A DNA stretch of 64,000 nt from Olsenella porci (GTDB lineage: Bacteria; Actinomycetota; Coriobacteriia; Coriobacteriales; Atopobiaceae), in assembly GCF_009695875.1 (NCBI RefSeq), contig NZ_VUNC01000002.1, forward strand, positions 372,001 to 436,000, read 5' to 3'. Shown piece after piece: positions 46,621 through 55,413 of the stretch; within the stretch, counting starts at the first letter, position 1, and every line of letters begins with the position of its first letter. The position numbers and the translations under genes are program-made. The notes under the pieces were generated by a model, which saw only the letters and a program-made list of their open reading frames with translations, made no database searches and had not been told where the DNA came from.

Positions 46621-46635
46621 TCAGTTGGCGGCTGA
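46621..46635. promoter_or_regulatory. TCAGYTGGCRRCTGA-type site upstream of the kinase gene
   Basis: TCAGTTGGCGGCTGA, flanked by TTCC on the left and GTC on the right, in the 137-bp gap between the HTH gene stop (46646) and the kinase start (46508). It matches the two sites at 42479 and 42508 at 12 of 15 positions, all differences being transitions, and CTCAG/CTGAG arms make it palindromic. Confidence 0.6.
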
Positions 46636-46645
46636 GTCGGCGGCG

Positions 46646-47119
46646 CTATCGGGCGCGGAGCGGTCCCGTGCCCAGCAGGGTCCGCTCGCCGAAGCGCCAC
46701 AGCTCGTCGTCTGCCTGCACGCGCGAAAGGCCGTGCTCCACGCACCAGATGAGAATCGCGTCCCTGCGGACCTTGCACCACAGCTCCGAAACGCCGGCAA
46801 GGCGCAGCAGACGCTGGGTCTCGCGCAGGTCGCAGCCCAGGCCGAGCGCAAGCATGATGGCATGGTCGCGGCCGGGCCGGCTCTTGCCGGAGAACACGTC
46901 GTACACCACCGTGGCATTGATGCCCGAGGCGCGGGCGACCTGCGCGCGCGTGAGCCCGTGGCTCGCCAGCAGCTGCGAGAGGTACGACACGAGGGTGCGG
47001 TCCACGACGCCGGGCCCATCCAGGTACGACTCGATGCTCGTGCTGGAGAGCAGCCTCTCGAGCAGCTCCTCGGTCAGGCGCTCGGGTTCCAGCTCCGTCG
47101 TGGCGTTCTCCTTCGGCAT
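46646..47119 (-). CDS. HTH (Cro/C1-like) protein
   Basis: 157 residues from the ATG at 47119 (GGGGGAGGG upstream). A helix-turn-helix is visible at about 48-75 (SHGLTRAQVARASGINATVV then YDVFSGKSRPGRDHAI). The remaining C-terminal part is helical (LGCDLRETQRLLRLAGV) with a VRRDAILIWCVEHGLSRVQA segment, as in proteins paired with Hanks-type kinases. It lies 137 bp upstream of the kinase, same strand, probably co-transcribed or coregulated. It is a candidate reader of the TCAGYTGGC sites (inference). Confidence 0.78.
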   Translation of the reverse strand: MPKENATTELEPERLTEELLERLLSSTSIESYLDGPGVVDRTLVSYLSQLLASHGLTRAQVARASGINATVVYDVFSGKSRPGRDHAIMLALGLGCDLRETQRLLRLAGVSELWCKVRRDAILIWCVEHGLSRVQADDELWRFGERTLLGTGPLRAR

Positions 47120-47374
47120 GGCCCTCCCCCTCACTTCGCCGGTCACGTTGGGCGTCACTAAGTATAGGCGTGGCACCGTTTGCGAGGCCGGCCGGGCAAG
47201 ACGGACGGGAGACTTGCCCAAAGCCATTCGGGAGATGGGCTCATAGAGAGGTGACAGCGACAGTCCCCGGGACGCAATCGCCGACATGGAGCAGGCGCTC
47301 CAAAGTCAGGGAAGGAGAACGGGGGCGCCCTCGGTGGCAAGCCCCCCTCTCGCGACCCTTCGAACCCTCCCGGG

Positions 47375-47706
47375 ATGGCGGCGAACTCCCGATGTGAGCG
47401 GTCTCGAGTGGCCGGCAGCCGGCGTGCTTCCAGGGTATCCGAACGTTTGCCCTGATAGGTCAGTCGCCCGTCCACGGCTGACCCCTCCGGTGGCAACGGG
47501 AGCCTGATATGAGCACTCATGTCGGGAGTTTGCTGCCATCCCAACCCCATCTCTAGCCCAAATGGCAAGGGGTTCCCGATATGAGCACTCACTTCGGGAG
47601 CTTGCTGCCAGAATCACCGCCTTGACAGCCGAACAACTGGGAAAACTCCAGGCAGCCGGCCAGGGTCCGTGAACGCAGGCCGCTCACATCAGGAGTTCGC
47701 TGCCAT
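47375..47706. repeat. Family B MITE-like element, copy 2
   Basis: The left end (47375-47401) and the reverse complement of the right end (47680-47706) agree at 25 of 27 positions (both ATGGC, then GCGAACTCC, then GATGTGAGCGG). Two internal 48-bp palindromes lie at 47491-47538 and 47563-47610, 24 bp apart, with TGAGCACTCA centres. Length 332 bp, within 3 bp of copy 1, and the same internal order. Confidence 0.85.
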
Positions 47707-47914
47707 GGCCAGCTGCGGACGACGACCATCGCCGCCGGGCTGGGCCGGAGGACGAACGCGACAACCACCGAACGCGGCACGGGATCGCCCGGGCATGTGT
47801 CCCTACCAGCCCGCCTCTTCTTTGACCTCGGCTGGCGGCGGTCGCCCAGCCGGAGTCCCGCTGAGGCATTACAGGCAGCGACAACCTCGAACGGGACCCC
47901 GGAGGGCAATGGCT

Positions 47915-48074
47915 GCTGCGGAATCTCGAGTTGTGGCAATCATCGTCAGGATTCCCGCCATTTCCGCTGAGAAAAACGGAGTTGTGGCAGCGATTCGGGG
48001 TCGCATCCACGGCCAAAGCCCGACTTTCACCAGCCAAACCGCCTTCGGGTTGCCACAGGTCGCAATTCCTCAGC
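47915..48074. repeat. Family A repeat cluster 4 (F, F, R, R)
   Basis: Forward units are at 47915-47940 and 47966-47991 (25-bp spacer, 10 bp longer than the usual 15). Inverted units are at 48009-48034 and 48049-48074 (14-bp spacer). The first inverted unit is the most decayed (ends CGACTTTCACCAGC). It lies just upstream of the pilin terminator, in the sense of the plus strand. Confidence 0.8.
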
Positions 48075-48109
48075 GGCCCCACCCCGGAGATGTCACTGGC
48101 CCACGCAAA

Positions 48110-48144
48110 AGGAGGGGATCCCGGGAACCCCGGAACCCCCTCCT
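48110..48144 (-). terminator. Terminator of the pilus operon
   Basis: AGGAGGGG / CCCCTCCT arms with additional CCGGG/CCCGG pairing inside; on the minus strand the stem is followed by TTTT. It is 43 bp past the stop of the major pilin gene. Confidence 0.8.
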
Positions 48145-48186
48145 CGTGTCATCCGCTCGCGCCAGCTGGGCGAGAGGAGCAATCGC

Positions 48187-49875
48187 CTACTCCTCGGAGC
48201 CGCCCTCCCTGCGGGAACGGACGAGGTGGGTCACGCCGATGGCGAGGACGATGCCGCCAGCAATCCAGGTGGCGGTCACGCCCGCCTGGCCGGTGAGGGG
48301 CAGGCCCATGCCCGCCTTGTCCTTCACCGTGACGGTAACCAACCCGGTTTTATCGGTCGACGCATCAGCGGCATTGCCGTTGCTGGAGCTCGCCTCAACC
48401 TTGGTGATCGTGCCAGTGTTGTCGTACGTGGCCCTGATCTCGAAGTCGAACTTCGCCACCGTGTTGTAGCCACTCGGCGCCTGGGTCTCGACCACCGTGT
48501 ACTTGCCCACGTCAAGGCCAGACACGTAGATGGAGGCGTACCCATTGGCATCGGTCGTCGTCGTGAACTCATAGGGATCCGAGCCCAGCGTACCGTCCTT
48601 CTGGACGTACTGCGTGCCGGCACCCTCATCGGCAACCTCATCGGCACCCGTTGCCTGGATGGTGAACTTGGCTCCCTTGAGGGTCTTCGACCCATCGGAG
48701 CTGTCGACCTTGTCCATCTTGAGCTTGAAGGTGTAGTCGCCCACGGTCGAGGGCGTGGAGTCGCCCTTGCTGTCAGTGCCCGGGTTGTTGGAGTAGGTGA
48801 GCTTGACGGAGTTGTCGTTACGCTCGCTCGCGACCTTGTACGCCTTGCTTGTGTCGAGCTTTGCGTTATAGGTCACATACACCTTCGAAGATCCGTTGAC
48901 CGGAATCGTGGCCGTGGGATCCTTGGAATCCTTGATGGTCTTAAGGTCGTTGAACTCCACCCCGAGCGTGCTCGTATTGTCGGAGTTGGTCACAAGCGTG
49001 GTGGAATACGAATCCGATGCGACCGTGTAGGTGGTGCCGTTCGTCACGACCGTCACGGCGACGCTCGACTTGTCGGCGGTGAGGCCGGCAGAGAGGGTAT
49101 CGGTGAACTTGTAGTAGTAGGTGTCGTAGCTGGGGATGGCATCGGCCACGGTGCCGGTCAGACGGTACTGCAGGTCCTGGCCCACCTGGGAGTCGGCTAC
49201 CTTGCCCCAATCGGAGCCGACGGCGTCGTTCTTCACCTCCTTGTTGACCGTGGGAAGGGTGGACTTGGGCGAGACCGTCAGGTCTCCGTCGCCAACCACG
49301 GCGTAGATGGGAGCGGAGCCCACCTGGTCCACCTTGGACTCCGAATCCGTGTTGGCGGTCGACGTCGCGTCGGTCAGGAAGAGCCAGTAGCCGGCGGAGA
49401 GGCTGCTTGCCGTCCCGGCGGCCAGCTTGGTCGGAGTAAGTTTCGTGTCGGCACGCAGCGCGTTGGCGATGTTGGAGTAGAGCTTGTTGCTCTCGATGAT
49501 CGTGCTGGTGCCGGAGCTGCCCTCTGCCGGCAGGTGCGTGCTCAGGTAATCAGCCGCATCCTGCGCCGAAGTGCCTTTATACGAGCCGTCAAGCGCCGTG
49601 ATCTGGGTGACGACCACGCTCTCGACCTCGTCGCTCGCCCACTTGATGTTTGAGACGGTCTTGGACGTCCCGCTGTCCACCACGTCACCCGTGAAGATCT
49701 GGTAGCCCAGCGTGGTGGTTTCGTCCGCGTTGTTGTTGGCATTCTTCTGGATGGTCACGTTGCCGGTGGTCGCCGCGAACGCAGCCGTTGCCGGAAGCGC
49801 CACGCCCCCCAGTGTCATCGCCATCGTAAGCCCCGCCGTGACGGCGATCCTTGCCAGGTTCTTCCCCTTCTTCAT
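48187..49875 (-). CDS. LPXTG-anchored major pilin (isopeptide-forming, SpaA/SpaH-type)
   Basis: 562 residues from the ATG at 49875. Signal peptide 1-34 (VALPATAAFAA). Lysines such as in LPTVNKEVKND are candidates for the pilin-linking residue. Ig-like CnaA/CnaB domains are indicated by VYVTYNAKL and the E-box KYTVVETQAPSGYN near the C-terminus. Wall signal LPLTG, then a helix (ATWIAGGIVLAIGVTHLV) and RSRRE. The transpeptidase that links pilins (sortase C) is not next to it. It is the last gene of a three-gene minus-strand pilus locus. Confidence 0.9.
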   Translation of the reverse strand: MKKGKNLARIAVTAGLTMAMTLGGVALPATAAFAATTGNVTIQKNANNNADETTTLGYQIFTGDVVDSGTSKTVSNIKWASDEVESVVVTQITALDGSYKGTSAQDAADYLSTHLPAEGSSGTSTIIESNKLYSNIANALRADTKLTPTKLAAGTASSLSAGYWLFLTDATSTANTDSESKVDQVGSAPIYAVVGDGDLTVSPKSTLPTVNKEVKNDAVGSDWGKVADSQVGQDLQYRLTGTVADAIPSYDTYYYKFTDTLSAGLTADKSSVAVTVVTNGTTYTVASDSYSTTLVTNSDNTSTLGVEFNDLKTIKDSKDPTATIPVNGSSKVYVTYNAKLDTSKAYKVASERNDNSVKLTYSNNPGTDSKGDSTPSTVGDYTFKLKMDKVDSSDGSKTLKGAKFTIQATGADEVADEGAGTQYVQKDGTLGSDPYEFTTTTDANGYASIYVSGLDVGKYTVVETQAPSGYNTVAKFDFEIRATYDNTGTITKVEASSSNGNAADASTDKTGLVTVTVKDKAGMGLPLTGQAGVTATWIAGGIVLAIGVTHLVRSRREGGSEE

Positions 49876-50045
49876 GTGCTCTGTCCCTTCTCCTGTGCTT
49901 GGCATCTCTGATTGCGTCAGTGCTGATCGGCCCATCGGCCGCTGGTTCCCATCTCGTCCGAGCTAGGGCTCTGGTCCCGGCGACCACGAGTCGCCGCACG
50001 CAGGCCCCGAGGGTGCACCGGGCGGACCAAGGGGGTACGTTCCTC

Positions 50046-51749
50046 TCACCTGCCGTCACCCCTCCCCCTGAGCCTGCGAGACGCGAGAATCGTGGCAACG
50101 CCTGCGACCACGAGGATCGCCACGGGAATGAACGACGTGGGGTCCCCCGTCTTGGGGAGCATCGACGAGACGGCCTTGGCAATCCCCTTCGCGGCCTTCC
50201 CCGCCGGTGTCTTGGGCGTGGTGTCGTCGAGGGCGGATACCTGTGCAGTGCCGGCGTACGCGTCGAAGGAGTCAACGCGCAGCGGCGACACCGCCTCGAG
50301 GCCCGCCTTGTTCGCCGCCTTGTCCTTGCCGCTCACGATCTGGTCGGGGTCGAGCGTGACGGACAGCGTGATCCGCCTGGACCCGGCAAAGGCGTCGTAG
50401 CCCTGGGGCGCAGAGACCTCCTCCACGTCAAAGGTGCCGGAGTCCACGCCGCTTACGGTGACCAGCCCGTTGGCATCGGTGGTGACGGTGGCGTCCTCGG
50501 TGGTCCAGCTGGCGCTCTGCGTCAGGTGGCGCCCACGGTCGTCCGTGATGCGCAGCACCGCCCCTGCCAGCTTGGCGTCACTGGACGAGTCGCGCTTGGT
50601 GAGCGACAGGTCCCAGGTGTACGCGACGGCCGTGCTCTCCTCGGTCTCGGAATACGTGTCAGAGTACGGCGAGCGCGGGTAGCGCAGCGTCACGGTGTTG
50701 ACGTTGGGTGCGTCGAAGCCGTGGCCCGCCTCCGACGAGAGCGGCGCGTCGTAGATGACCACCACGCGGAGACCGGACGAGAATTCCATGCCATGGGTGG
50801 CGGCACTCTTGACGAGGTCGGTCACCGTCACGTCGAGGGTGGACCCCGAGGACTGCGCCTCGCTGCTCACGGTGTACTCGGAGGGGTCCAGCTCGGTCCA
50901 GCCGTCGGGTGCCGAGGCGGCCTTCTCCCACTCGTCACCCGCGGTCCCCGCAGCCACGTACACGCGGACGTCAGAGGGGGCGGAGAGGCGCGCAGTCAGC
51001 GTGTCGTGGAACGTGATCCCGTAGGTGGTGTATCCCTTGATCCCGGCGGGGATAGTCGCCTGGAGCTTCCAGTACAGACTATCTCCCACGGTGGCATCAG
51101 CCTGCTTCTGCCAGGCGTCGGTGGAGTCCTCAAGCACGGTCTTCTCCACGGTGGGGACGGACGACTTGGTGCTCGCGGTCACGGGCAGGCCGCCCACCAC
51201 CACGAGGATGGGCGAGGTGCCCGACTGGCCGGTGCCCACGGCCGTGTCGTCGCTCACCAGGAGCCAGTAGCCCTCGGCAAGCTCGGTCCTGTCCCCCGCA
51301 GTCACGCTCGTGGGGGTGACCCTAGAGGTCATCATCGCCTTCGCGATGGCCAGGACCACCGGGCTGGACGAGGCGGACGAAGAGTCGCTCGGCACGTTCT
51401 TGTCCAGCCACTCGGCGCACTCCTGCGCGGTGGTACCGGTGAACGTGGGGTCGCTGGCCTTGATCTGCGCCGTCACGACCGCCTGGGCGGAACTGCTCGC
51501 CCAGGTGATGTTTGACACGACCTTGTTGGTTCCGTCGTCGTCGGCGACGTCAGCCGAGAACAGCTGGTAGGCCTTGAGCTGGGAGGACGACCCGCTGCCC
51601 TCGGCCACGTTGACCGTGAGGGAGCCGGTCTTTGCCCGTGCCCACGAGGCGGAGGGCACGAGGACCAGGGCGAGGAGCGCCACGACCAGCGTCGCGAGCA
51701 GGGAGGGGCGACGCCCCAGGCGAGAGGAGAGGCGCTTAGTCACGACCAT
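50046..51749 (-). CDS. LPXTG-anchored fimbrial protein (isopeptide-forming)
   Basis: About 568 residues from the ATG at 51749; a GTG two codons later is better spaced from GGGAGG. Signal peptide (LLATLVVALLALVLVPSASWA). Domains in order: an N-terminal fimbrial region, central isopeptide-type domains (VPTVEKTVLEDSTDAW, VVVIYDAPLSS), then a CnaB-like domain with E-box FDVEEVSAPQGYDAF. Wall signal LPKTGDP, helix and RRLRGRG. Start overlaps the upstream tip gene by 14 bp, indicating coupling. Probably a minor or basal pilin. Confidence 0.88.
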   Translation of the reverse strand: MVVTKRLSSRLGRRPSLLATLVVALLALVLVPSASWARAKTGSLTVNVAEGSGSSSQLKAYQLFSADVADDDGTNKVVSNITWASSSAQAVVTAQIKASDPTFTGTTAQECAEWLDKNVPSDSSSASSSPVVLAIAKAMMTSRVTPTSVTAGDRTELAEGYWLLVSDDTAVGTGQSGTSPILVVVGGLPVTASTKSSVPTVEKTVLEDSTDAWQKQADATVGDSLYWKLQATIPAGIKGYTTYGITFHDTLTARLSAPSDVRVYVAAGTAGDEWEKAASAPDGWTELDPSEYTVSSEAQSSGSTLDVTVTDLVKSAATHGMEFSSGLRVVVIYDAPLSSEAGHGFDAPNVNTVTLRYPRSPYSDTYSETEESTAVAYTWDLSLTKRDSSSDAKLAGAVLRITDDRGRHLTQSASWTTEDATVTTDANGLVTVSGVDSGTFDVEEVSAPQGYDAFAGSRRITLSVTLDPDQIVSGKDKAANKAGLEAVSPLRVDSFDAYAGTAQVSALDDTTPKTPAGKAAKGIAKAVSSMLPKTGDPTSFIPVAILVVAGVATILASRRLRGRGDGR

Positions 51750-54420
51750 CGCCTCCCTTCCCGGCGGCAGTGCGGCGTGCGTGCATCCAGAGTGCCGCGA
51801 GCGCGAGGACGGCGATGCCCGCGACGTAGGTGGCACCGATGCCCGTGCTGCCAGAGAGCGGGAGCGTCAGGCCATGCCGGGTGTTGGTGAACGCGGCCTT
51901 GGAGGTCTCGCCCTTCTTGATCTCGCCGGTCGCACCCTCGGAGGAGGATGAGTAGTTGATGTTTGTCCCCTCCTCGACGGTGTAGGTGGCTCCCTCGGGC
52001 AGGTTGGTCGCGGTCTTCGAGTCGCCGTCCCCCAGCTCGAAGGTTGCCGTGCCGTCCTTGAACTCCATGTCGCCATAGGTTCCGGTGAGTCCCTTGCCGG
52101 TCCCGTCGAGCGTCACCGTGAACTCGAACTGCGTCTTGGAGCCGGACTCGCCCTCCACGTGCTTGGAAACCTCAAGGCTGCCGGTGCGGATGGTGTTGGT
52201 GACGTCCACGGTCGCGTCGTCCGAGAGGGTTCCCGTGGGAGCCGAGTCCTGCGAGGCGGCACCATTGGCGGCGTAGGTCACGTCGTAGTGGTCGTGCTTG
52301 CCGTCCGCCTCGGTCACCGTATAGGTGGTGCCGGAGGGAATGCCCTGGATCGTAATCTGCTGGCCGTGGGACAGGCTGACCGTCGCCGTGCCGTTCTTCG
52401 TGAACGTGAGCGAACCGTTTGCGGGGGCGGTGACCCCATCGACGCCGCTCACAGTACCCCCGGTGTAGCTGAACTCGCCGGAGATGGGACTGCCGTCGGA
52501 GTTGGAGAGCGTGATGGTGATCGGGAACGACTGCGTCTTGCTCGCGGCGCTACCCGAGACTTGCTTGCTCACGGTGAGCTTGTACAGGCGCTCGTTGGTG
52601 AAGGCGGCAGTGGAGGTCGTCTCGTCCGCAATCTCGCCCCCGGCGCCTTGGGAGGTCGACGCGTAGTCGTCGTTCTTGGTCTCGACCACGGTGTAGGTCG
52701 TCCCCGCGGGCAGGTGCTCGGCGGTCGCGCTCTCCCCCGACTTCAGCGAGACGGTCGCCACGCCGCTGGTGAAGGTCATGCCGCCGTAGGTGCCGTTTAT
52801 GCTCGTGTCTCCCAGCGTCACCGTGAACTTGAAGCTCGTGGAGGAGGGGTCCTCGCCCGTCACCGTCTTGGAGACCGTGAGGTTGCCGTCCTTGGCGGGA
52901 GACAGGGGGAGCGTGGCCTCCACCGTCTTCTGCTTGATGACTGCACCGATCATGTGCTGGAAGTTCTTGCCGTCGGAGGCGGTAACGCCCTCGGGGCTGG
53001 GCGAGTACTGGCGGTACTCCTGCAGCCAGGTGAGCGTGTCACTCACCTTGATCTCCATATCGGTCGCCGTCGGCTTCGTCGTCGAGACGAGGTAGAAGCT
53101 CGTGCCGGCGGACACCTTCGAGACCGGGGTGCCGTCGAGCTTGTGGGCCGACACGCCCGAGGGGAGCGTGAGCGTGTACGTGCCATGGTAGTTCTTGCCT
53201 TCGGTCACCGAGAGCATGCCCGTCTTCCACACCCCGTACTCGGGGTCGTAGGCGAACTGGCTGCCGCCGGTGATCTTCACGTTGCCCGCATCGGGTTCGG
53301 CGCGCAGGACCTTGTCGGCGGTCGCATAGTTGAGCAGCTTGACGGCGAGCGCCTTCTGCGTGACCTCGCCGCTCTTCGAGTTGAGCGTGTTGTTCTCGAT
53401 GCCGTAGTCGCCGAGCACTGCCCAGATAGCGTACTGGGTAGCGTTGTAGGCCTCGGACTCGGTCACCGTATCGGCGCCGGAGTGGTTCAGGTCCCACACC
53501 TTGAGCGGCGTTTCGTTGTTGGTGGCATAGGCCATGGCGGTTGCCGCCTGGTAGAATGGCGTGGCGCGAATATCGGCCGACGTGTGGCCGGAGGGCGTCG
53601 TGGCACCGGTGAAATAGTACTTGGTGAGCTCATCCATCACGAACTGGTTGAGCTTGGCGAGGTTGGCAGTGTTATCCGGATAATCGCTGTAGGAGAACAC
53701 CGTGTCGCCGATGGAGTCGGGGAAGTCTGACCTGATCCAGCTTGGCGGGTTGAGCAGGGCGTTGAAGGCATCCGCGGAGATGCCCTGCGTCGAGTCGACG
53801 ACGGTGTACATGTTCATGCCGTTGTAGGAGTAGCCCGCGTAGAGGATGGCGAGGAGCTTGTTCATGCAGGCATCGTAGTCGTCCTGGGACTTGAACTTTT
53901 CCGGCGTCAGATAGCCTTCGATGTAGGAAGGCACGTTGGAGATGCTCGGCGTGGTATGCGGCCAGTGCGACTGGTTGTTCATGCAGTAGAGGATGATGCG
54001 GCCGCTGGCGCTTTCGGGGTCGAGCACATAGTGGATGTCGGTGTCCTCGTCGTACTGGATCTGCACGGTGCTGGTCCCCGATCTGGCAGCAAGCACGGTC
54101 GCGAGGGACGCCGACGAGTCCGTGGCATCGGCGGACGGCGCGGAGGTCGCGGACGTTCCAGCCGCATCGGTCGCGGAGGGCGCCGTCGCGCCTGCGGCAG
54201 CGGACGAGTCGGCGCCATCGGGGGAGGCTGCCGCGACGGCGGAGTCGCCCGTCTCGCCTGACTGCTCGGCAGCGGCAAGGGCGCCACGGGGAGCGAAGGC
54301 GAGGACGGTCACCACGACCGCGATCGCGAGGGTTACGACGATCCGCAGGATGCCGCCACGGGGGTGCGACTGGTTCCCCTTGGAAGATCTCATAGGCATA
54401 GGCGTGTCCTTCTTGCTCAT
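51736..54420 (-). CDS. Thioester-domain tip adhesin with DUF7601-like repeats and LPLSG signal
   Basis: 894 residues from the ATG at 54420; ATGs at 54399 and 54393, after AAGAAGGA, are good alternatives. Signal peptide to about 50. Thioester domain: Cys146 in ILYCMNNQ and Gln329 in NATQYAIWAVLG, the pair that forms an internal thioester able to bond covalently to host amines. Then three about 100-residue stalk repeats (NLTVSKTVTGE, LTVSKQVSGS, LEVSKHVEGE; each ends AAFTN or VDVTN). The end LTLPLSGSTG replaces the usual LPXTG. As in other pili, it is the tip and is encoded first. Confidence 0.9.
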   Translation of the reverse strand: MSKKDTPMPMRSSKGNQSHPRGGILRIVVTLAIAVVVTVLAFAPRGALAAAEQSGETGDSAVAAASPDGADSSAAAGATAPSATDAAGTSATSAPSADATDSSASLATVLAARSGTSTVQIQYDEDTDIHYVLDPESASGRIILYCMNNQSHWPHTTPSISNVPSYIEGYLTPEKFKSQDDYDACMNKLLAILYAGYSYNGMNMYTVVDSTQGISADAFNALLNPPSWIRSDFPDSIGDTVFSYSDYPDNTANLAKLNQFVMDELTKYYFTGATTPSGHTSADIRATPFYQAATAMAYATNNETPLKVWDLNHSGADTVTESEAYNATQYAIWAVLGDYGIENNTLNSKSGEVTQKALAVKLLNYATADKVLRAEPDAGNVKITGGSQFAYDPEYGVWKTGMLSVTEGKNYHGTYTLTLPSGVSAHKLDGTPVSKVSAGTSFYLVSTTKPTATDMEIKVSDTLTWLQEYRQYSPSPEGVTASDGKNFQHMIGAVIKQKTVEATLPLSPAKDGNLTVSKTVTGEDPSSTSFKFTVTLGDTSINGTYGGMTFTSGVATVSLKSGESATAEHLPAGTTYTVVETKNDDYASTSQGAGGEIADETTSTAAFTNERLYKLTVSKQVSGSAASKTQSFPITITLSNSDGSPISGEFSYTGGTVSGVDGVTAPANGSLTFTKNGTATVSLSHGQQITIQGIPSGTTYTVTEADGKHDHYDVTYAANGAASQDSAPTGTLSDDATVDVTNTIRTGSLEVSKHVEGESGSKTQFEFTVTLDGTGKGLTGTYGDMEFKDGTATFELGDGDSKTATNLPEGATYTVEEGTNINYSSSSEGATGEIKKGETSKAAFTNTRHGLTLPLSGSTGIGATYVAGIAVLALAALWMHARRTAAGKGGDGRD

Positions 54421-54681
54421 GGCGCGGCTTCCCACAAGTCGCGCAGCGAGACACCCCATCCCCTCCGAGTGGAGCAATATGAGATGCCTGCACCCTCATT
54501 CAAGATAGCATGCAGGAGGATGCATCGAGCCACAAAAACGGTCCCAAGTGACCTTTTAAACCCAACTTTTTCTGCAATGTCCTGAATGCTGCATGAGTGG
54601 TCTTGCCCCAGGGAGACCAGTGCGCACCCTTCGTCCTCGGCCAAGCTGCACACGCGGCCAAGCCGTGCAATCGCCCCCAGG

Positions 54682-55413
54682 CTACCATTGGCGGTACGAG
54701 CCAAACGCCGTGCCCGAGGTCCCGGGCAAGAACCCGTGGTCCGCGGACTTCTCCCCGTCTCGCAGGCAGCGCGCGTTGATCATGGGCTCCATCCACGGGT
54801 GCGGCAGCGTGCCCACCGGCTCCACGTCCAGGTAGTGCTTGCCAAACGCGTTCACCGCGCGGGTGCCGCAGCCAAACTCGTGCTCGCGCTCCATGCCGGC
54901 CCCGTACGAGAGGTGAACGTGCCCGTACACCATGAGGGCTGGCTTCCAGCGCTCGACCAGCTCGCCCAGGCACTCGAAGCCTCGGTGCACGTGGTCGGGC
55001 AGGTCTCCCACGCCCGCTGCCGGGCTGTGGGTCAGAAGCACGTCGAACCCTCCCGCCCGCCGGATCCTGGGCGTCAGGCGCCGGATGCGCCGACGCATCT
55101 CTCGCTCGGTGTACTCAAAGGGCGCGTCCTTGTAGCGCATGGAGCCGCCCAGCCCCAGAATTCGCAGGCCGCGGTACACGTACAGGCCGCCGTCCACGTC
55201 GATGCAGCCCCCGGGCGGGCTCTGCCGATACGCGGTGTCATGGTTGCCATGCACGTAGAACAGCGGCTTGTTGGTCATGGTGACGAGGAACTCCAGGTAG
55301 TCCGCGTCCAGGTCCCCCGCCGAGAGGATCAGGTCAACGTCCTTCACGCGCCCCGGGGTGTAGTAGTCCCACAGGGCCTTGTCCTCCACGTCCGAGACGA
55401 CAAGCGCCCTCAT
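54682..55413 (-). CDS. Calcineurin-like metallophosphoesterase
   Basis: 243 residues from the ATG at 55413, which overlaps the stop of the upstream gene by 4 bp (ATGA). Metal motifs in order: VVSDVEDKALWDYY, ILSAGDLDADY, YVHGNHDTAY, VLLTHSPAAG and YGHVHLSYG. This is the class III phosphoesterase set. The first motif is DVED where DxHG is usual, so one ligand position differs. Substrate unknown. Tight coupling to the ParB/BMP protein suggests a joint job, perhaps with a nucleotide or nucleoside. Confidence 0.85.
   Translation of the reverse strand: MRALVVSDVEDKALWDYYTPGRVKDVDLILSAGDLDADYLEFLVTMTNKPLFYVHGNHDTAYRQSPPGGCIDVDGGLYVYRGLRILGLGGSMRYKDAPFEYTEREMRRRIRRLTPRIRRAGGFDVLLTHSPAAGVGDLPDHVHRGFECLGELVERWKPALMVYGHVHLSYGAGMEREHEFGCGTRAVNAFGKHYLDVEPVGTLPHPWMEPMINARCLRDGEKSADHGFLPGTSGTAFGSYRQW

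Larger units (their letters stand above)
47120..48186. other. 1.07-kb noncoding region holding family B copy 2, family A cluster 4 and the pilin terminator
   Basis: No protein gene was supported. From left to right: about 250 bp with an AT-poor stretch similar to the DNA left of family B copy 1 (shared CGCCCTC, CCTTCG), the family B element (47375-47706), about 140 bp similar to 40895-41030 and ending CTTTGACCTCGGCTGGC, family A cluster 4 (47915-48074) and a terminator at 48110-48144. Confidence 0.65.

Noticed and set aside
40511-47592. Similar small minus-strand frames in both family B elements (MSTHIGILLPFG and MSAHIGNPLPFG)
   Set aside because: Similarity follows from the repeated DNA itself; the frames include palindromes, end at different places and lack ribosome sites.
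54417-54973. Minus-strand frames between the phosphoesterase and the tip adhesin gene
   Set aside because: They overlap the phosphoesterase 3' end in another frame and lack protein motifs; treated as promoter region of the pilus operon.
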